34,126 nucleotides of DNA from an uncultured Clostridium sp. (GTDB lineage: Bacteria > Bacillota > Clostridia > Lachnospirales > Lachnospiraceae): the NCBI GenBank assembly GCA_947178475.1, contig CAMWYM010000021.1, positions 1 through 34,126 on the forward strand, read 5' to 3'. Shown piece after piece: positions 1-8,624 of this stretch. Positions within the stretch are counted from its first letter, which is position 1, and the number at the start of each line of letters is the position of its first letter. Position numbers and translations under genes: made by a program. The notes under the pieces are model-generated. The model was not told the DNA's origin and searched no databases. It saw only the letters and a list, made by a program, of their open reading frames with translations.

Positions 1-1
1 G

Positions 2-487
2 ATAGTAGGCATTCCCAATGTGGGTAAATCTACTTTTATTAATTCCTATGCGAAAAAGGCATGTACGAAGGTTGGAAATAAGCCGGGAGTGACAAAGGGA
101 AAGCAATGGATTAAAATAAATAAAAATGTGGAATTACTAGATACACCGGGAATTTTGTGGCCTAAGTTTGAGGATGAGCTGGTGGGAGAGCATCTTGCGT
201 TCATCGGTTCCATCAATGATGAAATTTTACAGAGGACGGAGCTTGCCTGTCAGTTAATTGTTTTTTTGACCAAAAGCTATCCGGGAATTATAGCGCAGAG
301 GTATCAGGCAGATGAGGCATCAGAGGCCGGTGAAATTTTAGCGGATATTGCCCGAAACCGTGGCTGCCTGCTCAGAGGAAAGGAATTAGACTATGAAAAG
401 GCTGCCGGTATACTGTTAGAAGAATTCAGAAATGGCAAACTGGGAAGAATTTCCGTAGAACGGCCGGAGTCTTTTGCAATAGAATAA
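2..487 (+). CDS. rbgA: Ribosome biogenesis GTPase RbgA (YlqF), 5' truncated
   Basis: The reading frame is open from base 2, so the start lies outside the window. The fragment begins with the G1 loop (GIPNVGKST), followed by a G2-like PGVTKG and the G3 box DTPGIL. This order fits the circularly permuted YlqF/RbgA family, in which the G4 (NKxD) motif lies N-terminal to G1 and is therefore missing here. The remaining C-terminal part resembles the RbgA RNA-binding tail. In Bacillus the protein acts late in 50S subunit assembly. The following genes (signal peptidases, rnhB, fliK-like, flhB-like) match the order known around rbgA in Firmicutes. A different YlqF/YawG-family GTPase is possible but less likely in this context. 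Confidence 0.93.
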   Translation: MVGIPNVGKSTFINSYAKKACTKVGNKPGVTKGKQWIKINKNVELLDTPGILWPKFEDELVGEHLAFIGSINDEILQRTELACQLIVFLTKSYPGIIAQRYQADEASEAGEILADIARNRGCLLRGKELDYEKAAGILLEEFRNGKLGRISVERPESFAIE

Positions 488-500
488 GGAGTTAACAGAT

Positions 501-1067
501 ATGGCTAAGAAAATCAAGGAAGAGGATGTTAGTATTATAAGAGAGATAATAGGAATGTTGATTTATATAGCGTTTGTTGTGCTGGCAATATGGGTAATTA
601 ATACCTTTGTCGGACAGCGTACGGTGGTAAGTGGAGATTCGATGAATAATACTTTGGAGGATAAGGATAACCTCTGGATTGATAAGCTGTCGTATCATTT
701 AAAAGAACCCGAACGCTTTGATATTGTGGTTTTTCCGTATCAGGACAGCAAGGTATATTATATAAAAAGGATAATCGGTCTGCCGGGTGAAAAAATCAGA
801 ATTAATGAAGAAGGGGTCATCTATGTAAACGGGACTCCTCTTGAAGAGGATTATGGTATAGAGACCATAAGACCAAATATGATTGGAAGAGCAGGAAAGG
901 ATATCATTCTCGGGGAAGATGAATACTTTGTTATCGGAGATAACCGCAATGACAGTAAGGACTCCCGATTTGAGGAGGTGGGGAATATCCACCGTGATGA
1001 GTTGGAGGGGAAAGCGGTGTTTAGAATTTGGCCGTTGAGTAAGTTTGGAAGGATAGAAAAGAATTAG
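501..1067 (+). CDS. lepB: Signal peptidase I (first of a tandem pair)
   Basis: 188-residue type I signal peptidase, which cleaves signal peptides from secreted proteins at the outer face of the membrane. A short charged N-terminus is followed by one membrane segment at about residues 15-37. The catalytic serine is S47 in SGDSM and the general-base lysine is K89 in YYIKRIIGLPGE. The GDNRNDSKDSR box lies near residues 147-157. Length and single-span topology match Gram-positive SipS-type enzymes. It starts 13 bases after the rbgA stop and is probably in the same transcript. The next gene is a close paralogue. Confidence 0.95.
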   Translation: MAKKIKEEDVSIIREIIGMLIYIAFVVLAIWVINTFVGQRTVVSGDSMNNTLEDKDNLWIDKLSYHLKEPERFDIVVFPYQDSKVYYIKRIIGLPGEKIRINEEGVIYVNGTPLEEDYGIETIRPNMIGRAGKDIILGEDEYFVIGDNRNDSKDSRFEEVGNIHRDELEGKAVFRIWPLSKFGRIEKN

Positions 1068-1077
1068 GAGAGACGAT

Positions 1078-1722
1078 ATGAAGGACAAGACGAAAAGAAA
1101 GCAGAAGGAAACGGAAGAGAAGAATCAGAAGGAGACCACAGAGAAGAAAAAGGATAACGAACAAGATGCAGAGGAAAAAGAGCAGCCGTTAGATCTAAAA
1201 AAAGAGATACTGGAAATGGTACTCTATATTATCTTTGTTTTCGCTGTTGTATGGGTGACATTTACTTATATCGGCAATAGGATTGTCGTAGACGGCGATT
1301 CCATGTATGATACGTTGAGTGACAGAGATAATTTGATTGTCAGCAAGATATCCTATCTGCTGGGAGAGCCGGAGCGGTTTGATATCGTCATTTTTCCAGT
1401 AGATGATGAGGGAACCTATTATATTAAGCGTATTATTGGTTTGCCGGGAGAAACGATACGTATTGACGAGGACGGTGTTATTTATATTAATGAGAAGCCT
1501 TTGCAGGAGGACTATGGCTATGAAACCATTGAGCTTAACCGGATAGGAAGAGCCAGAGAAGGCGTTACTCTGGGTGATGATGAGTACTTTGTTATGGGAG
1601 ACAACCGAAATAACAGTACGGATTCACGAACAGAGGAGGTAGGAAACATCGAGAGGGAACGTTTAAAGGGAAAGGCAGTGCTGCGGATATGGCCGTTGTC
1701 TTCCTTTGGAAAAATTGAGTAA
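1078..1722 (+). CDS. lepB: Signal peptidase I (second of a tandem pair)
   Basis: 214-residue paralogue of the preceding gene. It differs mainly by a highly charged Lys/Glu-rich N-terminal extension of about 40 residues before the membrane segment (about 43-64). Catalytic S75 lies in DGDSM and K117 in YYIKRIIGLPGE, and the GDNRNNSTDSR box is present, so both copies look active. The start follows an AGGAGA site and lies 10 bases after the previous stop. The pair probably arose by tandem duplication, and the extension suggests different partners or placement, but the sequence does not say which substrates each copy takes. Confidence 0.95.
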   Translation: MKDKTKRKQKETEEKNQKETTEKKKDNEQDAEEKEQPLDLKKEILEMVLYIIFVFAVVWVTFTYIGNRIVVDGDSMYDTLSDRDNLIVSKISYLLGEPERFDIVIFPVDDEGTYYIKRIIGLPGETIRIDEDGVIYINEKPLQEDYGYETIELNRIGRAREGVTLGDDEYFVMGDNRNNSTDSRTEEVGNIERERLKGKAVLRIWPLSSFGKIE

Positions 1723-1770
1723 GGGATTTTTTGTCGGTTGAGAAGAGAAGGGGAGTAAGGAGAGCCTGCG

Positions 1771-2523
1771 ATGGGGATAAATGAGATTAAAGTAATGTTA
1801 AAAGAGGCAGATATGGATGCTCTTCGGGAACTGATACCGCAGTTTGAGGAGGATAAGAGAGCAGGAGTGGTGAAGCTGGTAGCTTCTGCGAAAAAGCGTC
1901 TGGAGGATTTTGAAGCGGAAAAACAGCGCACCTATGCCATGAAGGAGTATGAACGAAAATATGAAAAATGCCGATATATATGTGGAATAGATGAGGTGGG
2001 AAGGGGTCCTTTAGCAGGTCCGGTGGTGGCCGCTGCCGTGATTCTTCCGAAGGATGAGAATATTTATTATTTGAATGATTCCAAGCAGCTTACGGCAAAG
2101 AAACGAAAAGAACTTTATGATATCATTATGGAAAAGGCTGTCGCAGTTGGAATTGGATTTGCAGATGAAAAGCGTATCGATGAGATTAATATACTGCAGG
2201 CAAACTATGAGGCAATGCGTATGGCCATTGGAAAACTTTCTGTAACGCCGGATATTTTGTTAAATGATGCAGTAAAAATACCCGGTGTGGAGATACCGCA
2301 GGAATCGATTATCAAAGGAGATGCCAAGAGCGTATCTATTGCTGCGGCCAGCATTGTAGCTAAGGTTACAAGAGATAATTTCATGGTGGATATGGACAAA
2401 GTATATCCGGGATATGGTTTTGCGGAGAATAAAGGCTATGGCAGTGCAAAGCATATTGCAGCATTAAAGGAGCTTGGACCATGTGAGATACATAGAAGGA
2501 CGTTTATCGGCAATTTTCTGTAG
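1771..2523 (+). CDS. rnhB: Ribonuclease HII
   Basis: 250-residue RNase HII, which nicks RNA in RNA-DNA hybrids and removes single misincorporated ribonucleotides. The catalytic core starts near residue 70 with GIDEVGRGPLAGP (acidic residues D74, E75). Further acidic residues are D166 (in LLNDAV) and D202 (in KVTRDN), giving the usual DEDD set. About 65 residues precede the core, an N-terminal extension also seen in the Bacillus enzyme. A good ribosome site (AAGGAGAG, 1757-1764) supports the ATG at 1771. It sits in the conserved rbgA-lepB-rnhB neighbourhood. Confidence 0.96.
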   Translation: MGINEIKVMLKEADMDALRELIPQFEEDKRAGVVKLVASAKKRLEDFEAEKQRTYAMKEYERKYEKCRYICGIDEVGRGPLAGPVVAAAVILPKDENIYYLNDSKQLTAKKRKELYDIIMEKAVAVGIGFADEKRIDEINILQANYEAMRMAIGKLSVTPDILLNDAVKIPGVEIPQESIIKGDAKSVSIAAASIVAKVTRDNFMVDMDKVYPGYGFAENKGYGSAKHIAALKELGPCEIHRRTFIGNFL

Positions 2524-2550
2524 CGATGATGTGGAAGAGAGGGGATTGTC

Positions 2551-4470
2551 ATGCATATTGGAGGCAGATTACTTGGTGGATATGATGCACATTTACAAGA
2601 GAATGTAAGGACAGAAAATGTCAAAGGCACAGATCAGATTAGTCAGACACAGCCCTCGGCAGATATATCAGGATTAAGAGAAGGTGCAGTATTTAAAGGG
2701 GAAATTCTGGATATTTCCGGAGAAAAGGTTACCATTGCACTGATGAATCAGGCGAATCTCAGCGCCAGACTGCAGGGGGATGTAAGTCTGGGTGTAGGTG
2801 ATCAGCTTCTTTTTTCAGTGAAGGAGAATAACGCCAGTCAGATTTTGATTAAACCGATGTTTGATTCGCTGTATAGTGCCCAGACGCAGGTTTTGGAAAA
2901 GGCTCTGGATGCTGCGGGTTTGTCTCCGACAGAGAAAAATTTTACTGCGGCAAAGGAATTGATGGAGGCCGGAATGCCAGTGGATAAAGCAGGGCTTGTC
3001 AAAATTTTATCCCAGAGCATGAAATATCCTGAGGCTTCCATGCAGACGCTGGTTTCTCTTAACAAAATGAATATTCCGGTAACAGAGGCAAATATAGCAC
3101 AATATGAACGTTATCAGAGCTACAGTCATCAGCTTAGCGGTGATATTGGTCAGGCGGCAGACAGTATGGCTTCTTTTACGGAGGCGTTTCCTGCGGGGAC
3201 ACCAGGTGCCGTTTTGCTATCGACAGCCGGAGAAATACTGGATATGTTTATGCAGGATATGGCAAAGGGAGAGGAAACGATTCTTAATCCTGAAGGGGAA
3301 AACCGGACGGCTGGACAGAGTGAGGCAGGAGCAGCAGAGAATTTAAATACCGGTGAAAAGACAGTTGTGGAAGCTGAGTCGGTTATTTCCAAGGAGAATA
3401 GTACTGTGTTGTCCGGAGAACAGGCAGTGGAGTTTATTACGAATGCAGAGGATAAAACAGTTGAGGAAACAGGACAAAATATAGATAAGCAGTCGGTAAA
3501 GATATCGGAACAGGAAGTCACTGGACAGTCTCAAAAGACAGTTGCAGAGGCGGAGAACAGACCGGCTGATACCCTCACAGCAGACAGGGAAGAGGTGTCA
3601 AGGGCTGGGGAGAAAAAAGCCGATACAGGAAATACAGAGCTTGGACAGTTTGCAGAGAAAGCGGGACTTTCCAGGGAGGAAGCGGTGAGGCTTACTAACA
3701 CTTTGCAGAAGGCAGGACTTTCCAGAGAAGAGATTACGAATATTCAAAGACAGGCAGATTCTCCGGAGAAAATCTTAAAAGCTATTACACAGGCCTTGTC
3801 CGGTGCAAATGCGGATGATGCAGTGGTAAGAGAGCTTTTACAATCCAATGAATTTAAAAAGATGTTTTCGGATATGATTAAGAAGAATTGGGCACTTAAT
3901 CCAAAGGATATGAAGGACCCGAAAGAAATTGATGAGCTTTATGACAAGATAATGAAGCAGAGTAAGGGCTTTGAGGATACGGTTGCCGCAAAGGGCGGCG
4001 ATGCAAAAAGCTTTAACCAGAATTTTCAGAATATGCGGCAGAACATGCAGTTTATGGAGCAGTTGAACAATCAGATGATATATGCACAGATGCCGTTAAA
4101 ACTTTCTAATCAGAATGCCAATTCGGAGTTGTATGTCTATGCAGATAAGCGCAAGCTGATGGAAAAGAAGGATGGCATCAGCGTTATGCTGCATTTGGAT
4201 ATGGATCATCTGGGCATGACGGACATAAAGGTAACCTTGACCGGCTCTAACGTCAATGCCAGATTTTATTTGAATGATCAACAGAGCGTGGATATTGTCA
4301 CCAATAATATGGCACAGCTGGCAAAGCAGCTTGCAGACAGAGGCTTTTCACTGACTAATGAAGTGGTAAAGCGTCAGCCGCAGGAATCCATCAATAAGGT
4401 GGTGGATGAGATTGTAGATGAGAATGCAGAGAGGAGCATTAAGCGATATACCTTTGATGCCAGAACCTGA
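2551..4470 (+). CDS. FliK-like flagellar hook-length control family protein (YlqG-like)
   Basis: 639-residue protein with a FliK C-terminal-type domain at about residues 525-615. There the segment around ELYVYADKRKLMEKKDGISV runs into LHLDMDHLGMTDIKVTL and a closing helix with MAQLAKQLADRGFSL. The N-terminus has a small beta-rich part, and the middle (about 230-370) is low-complexity, rich in Glu/Ala/Thr/Gln. Hook-length control proteins act as export-apparatus rulers. This gene, however, lies beside rnhB and a free FlhB-type C-terminal domain, as ylqG and ylqH do in Bacillus, away from any flagellar operon visible here. The role of this non-flagellar-locus pair is uncertain. The FliK-type assignment is moderately firm, function is not. 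Confidence 0.75.
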   Translation: MHIGGRLLGGYDAHLQENVRTENVKGTDQISQTQPSADISGLREGAVFKGEILDISGEKVTIALMNQANLSARLQGDVSLGVGDQLLFSVKENNASQILIKPMFDSLYSAQTQVLEKALDAAGLSPTEKNFTAAKELMEAGMPVDKAGLVKILSQSMKYPEASMQTLVSLNKMNIPVTEANIAQYERYQSYSHQLSGDIGQAADSMASFTEAFPAGTPGAVLLSTAGEILDMFMQDMAKGEETILNPEGENRTAGQSEAGAAENLNTGEKTVVEAESVISKENSTVLSGEQAVEFITNAEDKTVEETGQNIDKQSVKISEQEVTGQSQKTVAEAENRPADTLTADREEVSRAGEKKADTGNTELGQFAEKAGLSREEAVRLTNTLQKAGLSREEITNIQRQADSPEKILKAITQALSGANADDAVVRELLQSNEFKKMFSDMIKKNWALNPKDMKDPKEIDELYDKIMKQSKGFEDTVAAKGGDAKSFNQNFQNMRQNMQFMEQLNNQMIYAQMPLKLSNQNANSELYVYADKRKLMEKKDGISVMLHLDMDHLGMTDIKVTLTGSNVNARFYLNDQQSVDIVTNNMAQLAKQLADRGFSLTNEVVKRQPQESINKVVDEIVDENAERSIKRYTFDART

Positions 4471-4504
4471 CCGAGCTTAATGGAGATAGACAGGAGGGAG
4501 TAGT

Positions 4505-4792
4505 ATGCCGTCAAACAAACCGGAAAAGAAGAAAAAGGCAGTGGCTTTGACCTATGACCCAACCAATCAGGCACCACAGGTGGTTGCTTCCGGTCAGGGT
4601 GTAGTTGCAGAGAGAATTATTGAAAAAGCAAAGGAAGCGGATGTAGCAACATATAAGGATGAAGGGCTTACGGATACGCTGTTAAAGTTAGAGGTTGGTG
4701 ACATGATTCCGCCGGAATTGTATGGGGTAGTGGCGGAAATTCTTGTATATGTTGACAAGATGGATAAAATAAAGAGCAAAATTAACCGATGA
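4505..4792 (+). CDS. Free-standing FlhB C-terminal domain homologue (YlqH-like)
   Basis: 95 residues matching the cytoplasmic C-terminal domain of FlhB/YscU type III export switches. KKKAVALTYD aligns with the segment that follows the NPTH autocleavage site. Further conserved stretches are APQVVASGQG, VAERIIEKA and IPPELYGVVAEILVYVD. No membrane part is encoded, and the cleavage motif itself is replaced by a Lys-rich start. The protein therefore resembles the already-cleaved product. It follows the FliK-like gene by 34 bases with a GGAGGGAG ribosome site. FliK and FlhB interact in flagellar export, so a partnership of these two is plausible but unproven. Confidence 0.88.
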   Translation: MPSNKPEKKKKAVALTYDPTNQAPQVVASGQGVVAERIIEKAKEADVATYKDEGLTDTLLKLEVGDMIPPELYGVVAEILVYVDKMDKIKSKINR

Positions 4793-4864
4793 GCTGGAGG
4801 AAGACAGAAAAGAGTGCAGATCCTGCCCGGAAACTGGGATATTAGTGGTGTGAAATGAGGGTTT

Positions 4865-5227
4865 ATGATAAGGGAATATAATAAAAGGCAGCTGGGTGCC
4901 AGAGTAGAAAGATTGGTGGAAGCATATCTTGTGGACCATGGATTTGAAGTTTTGGAAATGAATTACCGCTGCAGACAGGGAGAAATTGATATTATTGCCA
5001 GAGAAGGCGATTATTATGTGTTTGTTGAGGTAAAGTATCGCAAATCCGGAAAATATGGCTCTCCGGCAGAGGCAGTGGGAGCATCAAAGCAAAAGCGTAT
5101 TTGCCGGGCAGCGCAGTATTACCTCTATCATCAGGGCCTGGGAGAGTTTACACCGGTGCGTTTTGATGTGGCAAGTGTGCTTGGAGAGGAAATTACTTAT
5201 TTGAGAAATGCCTTTGACTTTGGATGA
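4865..5227 (+). CDS. yraN: YraN family protein (UPF0102), predicted endonuclease-like fold
   Basis: 120-residue UPF0102 protein, full family length. The nuclease-like signature is GEIDIIA (E40, D42) followed by FVEVKYRK (E55, K57), preceded by the helix with GARVERLVEAYL. The arrangement resembles the Holliday-junction-resolvase-like (PD-(D/E)xK) fold, although a cellular substrate is not established for the family. It is often next to rnhB, as here. The 72-base gap before it holds no evident gene. The start at 4865 follows AATGAGGG and gives the typical N-terminus. Confidence 0.92.
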   Translation: MIREYNKRQLGARVERLVEAYLVDHGFEVLEMNYRCRQGEIDIIAREGDYYVFVEVKYRKSGKYGSPAEAVGASKQKRICRAAQYYLYHQGLGEFTPVRFDVASVLGEEITYLRNAFDFG

Positions 5228-5253
5228 CAGGGGTAGAGAATAGGAGTTAGCAT

Positions 5254-6150
5254 ATGGAATTACAGTATATCAATGAATCAAAAACCTGCAGGATTGAGGA
5301 GAGAAACGGGATACCATATATTACCTTTCCTAAGCTTTCCCAATATGAGGAGGATATGATACACGGTTTTTCCACCCGGCTGGGCGGAGTTTCAAGGGAA
5401 CATCTGGCTTCGATGAATCTGAGCTTTTCAAGGGGTGATGACCGGGAAAATGTAATGGAAAATCACAGACGGTTTGCAGCGGCGTTAGGTTATGATGAGA
5501 AGAGGCTTGTTTTTTCCGACCAGGTTCATCTGACCCGTTTTTACAAGGTGACTGAGGCGGATTGTGGCAAAGGGATTGTCAGGTCTAGCGATATTAAAGA
5601 GATTGACGGTCTTGTCACCGATGAGCCGGGAATCCCTATTATTACTTTTTATGCTGACTGTGTGCCGCTTTTTTTCTATGATCCGGTAAAGAGGGTTATT
5701 GCTATGGCACATTCCGGCTGGCGGGGCAGCGTGGAGCGGATTGGTGCGAGAATGGTAGACTATATGGAGAGGGAATATAGTTGTAAAGGTGAGAATATTG
5801 TCTGTGCCATTGGTCCGTCAATCTGTCAGAGCTGCTATGAGGTTAGTGAGGATGTTGCACTGCAGTTTATTGAGGAGTTTGGTGATAGTATATCTCAGGG
5901 GATACCCGGTAAAGATAGAGCTGATGTTACACTGGATGAATTGGTATGGGCAAAGGGAGAAGGAAAATATCAGTTAAATCTTCACCTTGCCTGTAAAATT
6001 GCGTTGTTGGAGGCAGGGATTCAAAAAGAAAATCTTGACGTGACCGATTTATGTACCTGCTGCAATCCGCAGTTTTTCTTTTCACATCGGGCCAGTCATG
6101 GCATGAGAGGAAACCTTGCAGGAGTGATGATGATAAAGGAGAATAGATGA
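5254..6150 (+). CDS. pgeF: Laccase-domain purine nucleoside phosphorylase/adenosine deaminase (PgeF/YlmD family)
   Basis: 298-residue member of the YfiH/PgeF family, formerly called polyphenol oxidase. Visible zinc-site residues are H92 (SDQVH), C136 (YADCVPLFF) and H153 (AHSGWRG). Other family marks are GFSTRLGGVS near residue 38, AIGPSICQSCYEV and the C-terminal CTCCNPQFFFSHR. Family members have been assigned nucleoside phosphorolysis and deamination activities and an editing role in peptidoglycan synthesis. Which applies here cannot be read from sequence. It follows yraN by 26 bases and probably ends the first transcriptional run. Confidence 0.9.
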   Translation: MELQYINESKTCRIEERNGIPYITFPKLSQYEEDMIHGFSTRLGGVSREHLASMNLSFSRGDDRENVMENHRRFAAALGYDEKRLVFSDQVHLTRFYKVTEADCGKGIVRSSDIKEIDGLVTDEPGIPIITFYADCVPLFFYDPVKRVIAMAHSGWRGSVERIGARMVDYMEREYSCKGENIVCAIGPSICQSCYEVSEDVALQFIEEFGDSISQGIPGKDRADVTLDELVWAKGEGKYQLNLHLACKIALLEAGIQKENLDVTDLCTCCNPQFFFSHRASHGMRGNLAGVMMIKENR

Positions 6151-6223
6151 GGTTACAATGACCGGTTTGCAGACCGGTAACACAAATAATGAAGGATTAT
6201 CGTTTAGGATAAGGAGGGTAATG

Positions 6224-7153
6224 ATGATTAACACATTAGTAGAAAAGATTTCCAATTTAAATGCACCGGTGGTGGTAGGCTTAGATCCGATGCTTGATTA
6301 TGTGCCGTCTCATATTCAGAAAAAAGCATTTGAAGAGTACGGAGAGACTTTAGAGGGGGCTGCGGATGCTATCTGGCAGTTTAATAAAGGAATTGTGGAT
6401 GCTGTCTATGATTTGATTCCGGCAGTAAAGCCGCAGATTGCCATGTATGAGCAGTTTGGAATACCGGGACTTATGGCATTTGAAAAGACCTGTGCCTATT
6501 GTAAGGAAAAAGGTCTTGTTGTGATAGGAGATATCAAAAGAGGGGATATCGGTTCGACTTCAGGGGCTTATGCCACCGGTCATTTAGGAAAGGTACAGGT
6601 GGGAAGTAAAAGATATTCCGGTTTTTCAGAGGATTTTGTAACGGTGAATCCGTATCTTGGAACAGATGGGGTAAAGCCGTTTGTAGATGTCTGTAAGGAG
6701 GAGAATAAAGGGATTTTTGTATTGGTTAAGACTTCAAATCCCTCTTCAGGCGAGTTTCAGGACCAGTTAATCGACGGTACGCCTTTATATGAGCTGGTAG
6801 CAAGGAAGGTAGTAGAGTGGGGAGCGGAATGCATGGGCGATACCTACAGCAATGTGGGATGTGTAGTCGGTGCGACATATCCAGAGATGGGAAAGGTGCT
6901 CCGTAAAATGATGCCAAAAACTTACATCCTAGTACCCGGTTATGGTGCTCAGGGAGGTAAGGCTGAGGATTTGGTGCATTATTTTAACGAGGATGGACTT
7001 GGTGCGATCGTAAATTCATCAAGAGGAATCATTGCTGCTTATAAACAGGAAAAGTATGCAAACTTTGGAGCAGAGAATTTTGCAGATGCATCCCGTCAGG
7101 CGGTAAAGGATATGATTGCGGATATCACCGGAGCAATCGGGAAGGACGTATAA
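6224..7153 (+). CDS. pyrF: Orotidine 5'-phosphate decarboxylase, subfamily 2
   Basis: Final step of UMP synthesis: decarboxylation of OMP. I place the start at 6224, giving 309 residues, because AAGGAGG (6211-6217) lies six bases upstream. An open frame extends back to 6158 but has no ribosome site, and 6221 is also an ATG. The catalytic lysine-aspartate array is in VIGDIKRGDIGST. VVGLDPMLDYVP opens the barrel, and GAIVNSSRGIIAAY near the end belongs to the phosphate-binding region. The length of about 300 residues fits the long (type 2) bacterial OMP decarboxylases rather than the E. coli-like short form. It heads a pyr cluster with pyrK and pyrD downstream. Confidence 0.94.
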   Translation: MINTLVEKISNLNAPVVVGLDPMLDYVPSHIQKKAFEEYGETLEGAADAIWQFNKGIVDAVYDLIPAVKPQIAMYEQFGIPGLMAFEKTCAYCKEKGLVVIGDIKRGDIGSTSGAYATGHLGKVQVGSKRYSGFSEDFVTVNPYLGTDGVKPFVDVCKEENKGIFVLVKTSNPSSGEFQDQLIDGTPLYELVARKVVEWGAECMGDTYSNVGCVVGATYPEMGKVLRKMMPKTYILVPGYGAQGGKAEDLVHYFNEDGLGAIVNSSRGIIAAYKQEKYANFGAENFADASRQAVKDMIADITGAIGKDV

Positions 7154-7240
7154 ATCCGTAATGTTAATATGCGTTGCTTGTGGCAATCAGTAGATTTGTG
7201 ATACCTTGGGGATATAAAAAATAAATGGAGGTATGCAGAT

Positions 7241-7837
7241 ATGCTTAGTGAAAATCTAAAAATAATCCGTAAAGAAAAAGGAATGTCACAGGAAATGCTG
7301 GCACAGCAGATAGGAGTTGTCAGACAAACTGTATCAAAATGGGAAAAGGGACTATCTGTTCCCGATGCAGAAATGCTTGTACGGATAGCAGATTTATTTG
7401 AAGTTTCGGTTGAAAACCTTTTAGGCGAAAAGCTTGAGGAAAAAGAGAACACTAATGAGGTGGCTGTACAGCTTGCAGTGCTTAATGAATATCTGCTAAA
7501 CCGGAGTAAGAGAAGACGCAGAATTTGGAAGAGCATAGGGATTGTGATTCTTGTCCTGTTAATTTTGTATATATGTATGTGGGTTATGAGGGTTCCAATA
7601 TCCTCAGATATAGAGACAGGATATACGACAAAACTGGTGTGTACATTGGATGGTGAAGAATACCAATATGAAATTGTCTATGACGAGCAGGATGAGGTTT
7701 GGTCAGACGGAGGAGATGACTTTATTACAGAGTATATTTTGAAGCCGGAAACTGCATTGAATGCAAAGGAAAGGATTTCAGTGATTGAGGATTATTTTAA
7801 GGAGCATGGGGGAACCTGTGAACGGATTGAGGAATAA
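7241..7837 (+). CDS. XRE-family helix-turn-helix protein with membrane anchor
   Basis: 198 residues. An XRE/Cro-type DNA-binding domain occupies about residues 5-62, with the turn and recognition helix around LAQQIGVVRQTVSKWEKG. An acidic linker and a basic cluster (KRRRR, about 90-94) follow, then a single membrane segment at about 98-116 and an extracytoplasmic tail of about 80 residues. Proteins of this type are common one-component regulators in Clostridia. Its 87-base upstream gap carries GGAGG just before the start and at best a weak promoter. It sits between pyrF and pyrK without an obvious pyrimidine role. No ligand or target site was recognised. Confidence 0.88.
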   Translation: MLSENLKIIRKEKGMSQEMLAQQIGVVRQTVSKWEKGLSVPDAEMLVRIADLFEVSVENLLGEKLEEKENTNEVAVQLAVLNEYLLNRSKRRRRIWKSIGIVILVLLILYICMWVMRVPISSDIETGYTTKLVCTLDGEEYQYEIVYDEQDEVWSDGGDDFITEYILKPETALNAKERISVIEDYFKEHGGTCERIEE

Positions 7838-7859
7838 AGAGACAGCAGGAGGAGAGTGT

Positions 7860-8624
7860 ATGTGTGCAGTAAAGACAAAAGCGGTGGTAAAGCAGCAGGA
7901 GTCGCTTGCCAGAGATATTTACAGTCTGGTTTTAAGTGTGCCGGAGATTGCAAAGGAGGCACGGGCAGGGCAGTTTGTATCCCTATATTCAAGAGACGGT
8001 TCTAAGCTTTTGCCAAGACCAATCAGCCTTTGCGAGGTGGAACAGGAAAAAGGCTTGATTCGTCTTGTATACCGCATAGCAGGCTTTGGGACAAAGGAAT
8101 TTTCAAAGCTTCAGGCAGAGGATACCATAGAAGTTATGGGACCTTTGGGAAATGGGTTTGACAAAAAGGATAAGAGGGCAGTTTTGATTGGCGGCGGAAT
8201 TGGAATCCCGCCGATGTTAGAACTGGCAAAGGAGCTTAGCTGTGAAAAGAGTATTGTCGTGGGTTTTCGGGATGAGACATTTTTGCTGGATGATTTGAAA
8301 AAATATGGCAGCGTTTATGTGGCCAGCGAGGATGGAAAAACAGGTGTACGGGGAACGGTATTGGATGCCATAAAGGAATATGGAATTGAGGGAGATATCA
8401 TTTATGCCTGCGGTCCAACGCCGATGCTTCGCGCAGTTAAGGAATATGCCTTGGCAAATGATATAGAGGCACAGCTTTCCCTGGAAGAGAAAATGGCATG
8501 TGGAATCGGCGCCTGTCTTGCCTGTGTCTGCAAATCGACGGAAGTGGATGGACACAGCCATGTGCATAATAAGCGGATTTGCAAGGACGGTCCGGTGTTT
8601 GATGCAAGGGAGGTGGAAATCTAA
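7860..8624 (+). CDS. pyrK: Dihydroorotate dehydrogenase B electron transfer subunit
   Basis: 254-residue FAD and [2Fe-2S] subunit that passes electrons from PyrD to NAD+. The ATG at 7860 is chosen because AGGAGG (7847-7852) sits seven bases before it. An open frame reaches back to 7785 but overlaps the XRE gene. FAD is bound at R53-PIS and NAD at GGGIGIPPM. Iron-sulfur ligands are C214, C219, C222 and C241, in CGIGACLACVC plus a later cysteine. It overlaps the pyrD start by one base (TAATG), indicating translational coupling. Confidence 0.96.
   Translation: MCAVKTKAVVKQQESLARDIYSLVLSVPEIAKEARAGQFVSLYSRDGSKLLPRPISLCEVEQEKGLIRLVYRIAGFGTKEFSKLQAEDTIEVMGPLGNGFDKKDKRAVLIGGGIGIPPMLELAKELSCEKSIVVGFRDETFLLDDLKKYGSVYVASEDGKTGVRGTVLDAIKEYGIEGDIIYACGPTPMLRAVKEYALANDIEAQLSLEEKMACGIGACLACVCKSTEVDGHSHVHNKRICKDGPVFDAREVEI

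Noticed and set aside
3150-3521. Minus-strand open frames rich in Ser/Thr within the FliK-like gene
   Set aside because: They mirror the low-complexity Glu/Ala/Thr coding strand and have no start signals.
6161-6178. ACCGGT-N6-ACCGGT stem before pyrF, considered as a PyrR attenuator
   Set aside because: No PyrR-binding consensus, antiterminator or U-tract is visible, so only a small hairpin can be claimed.
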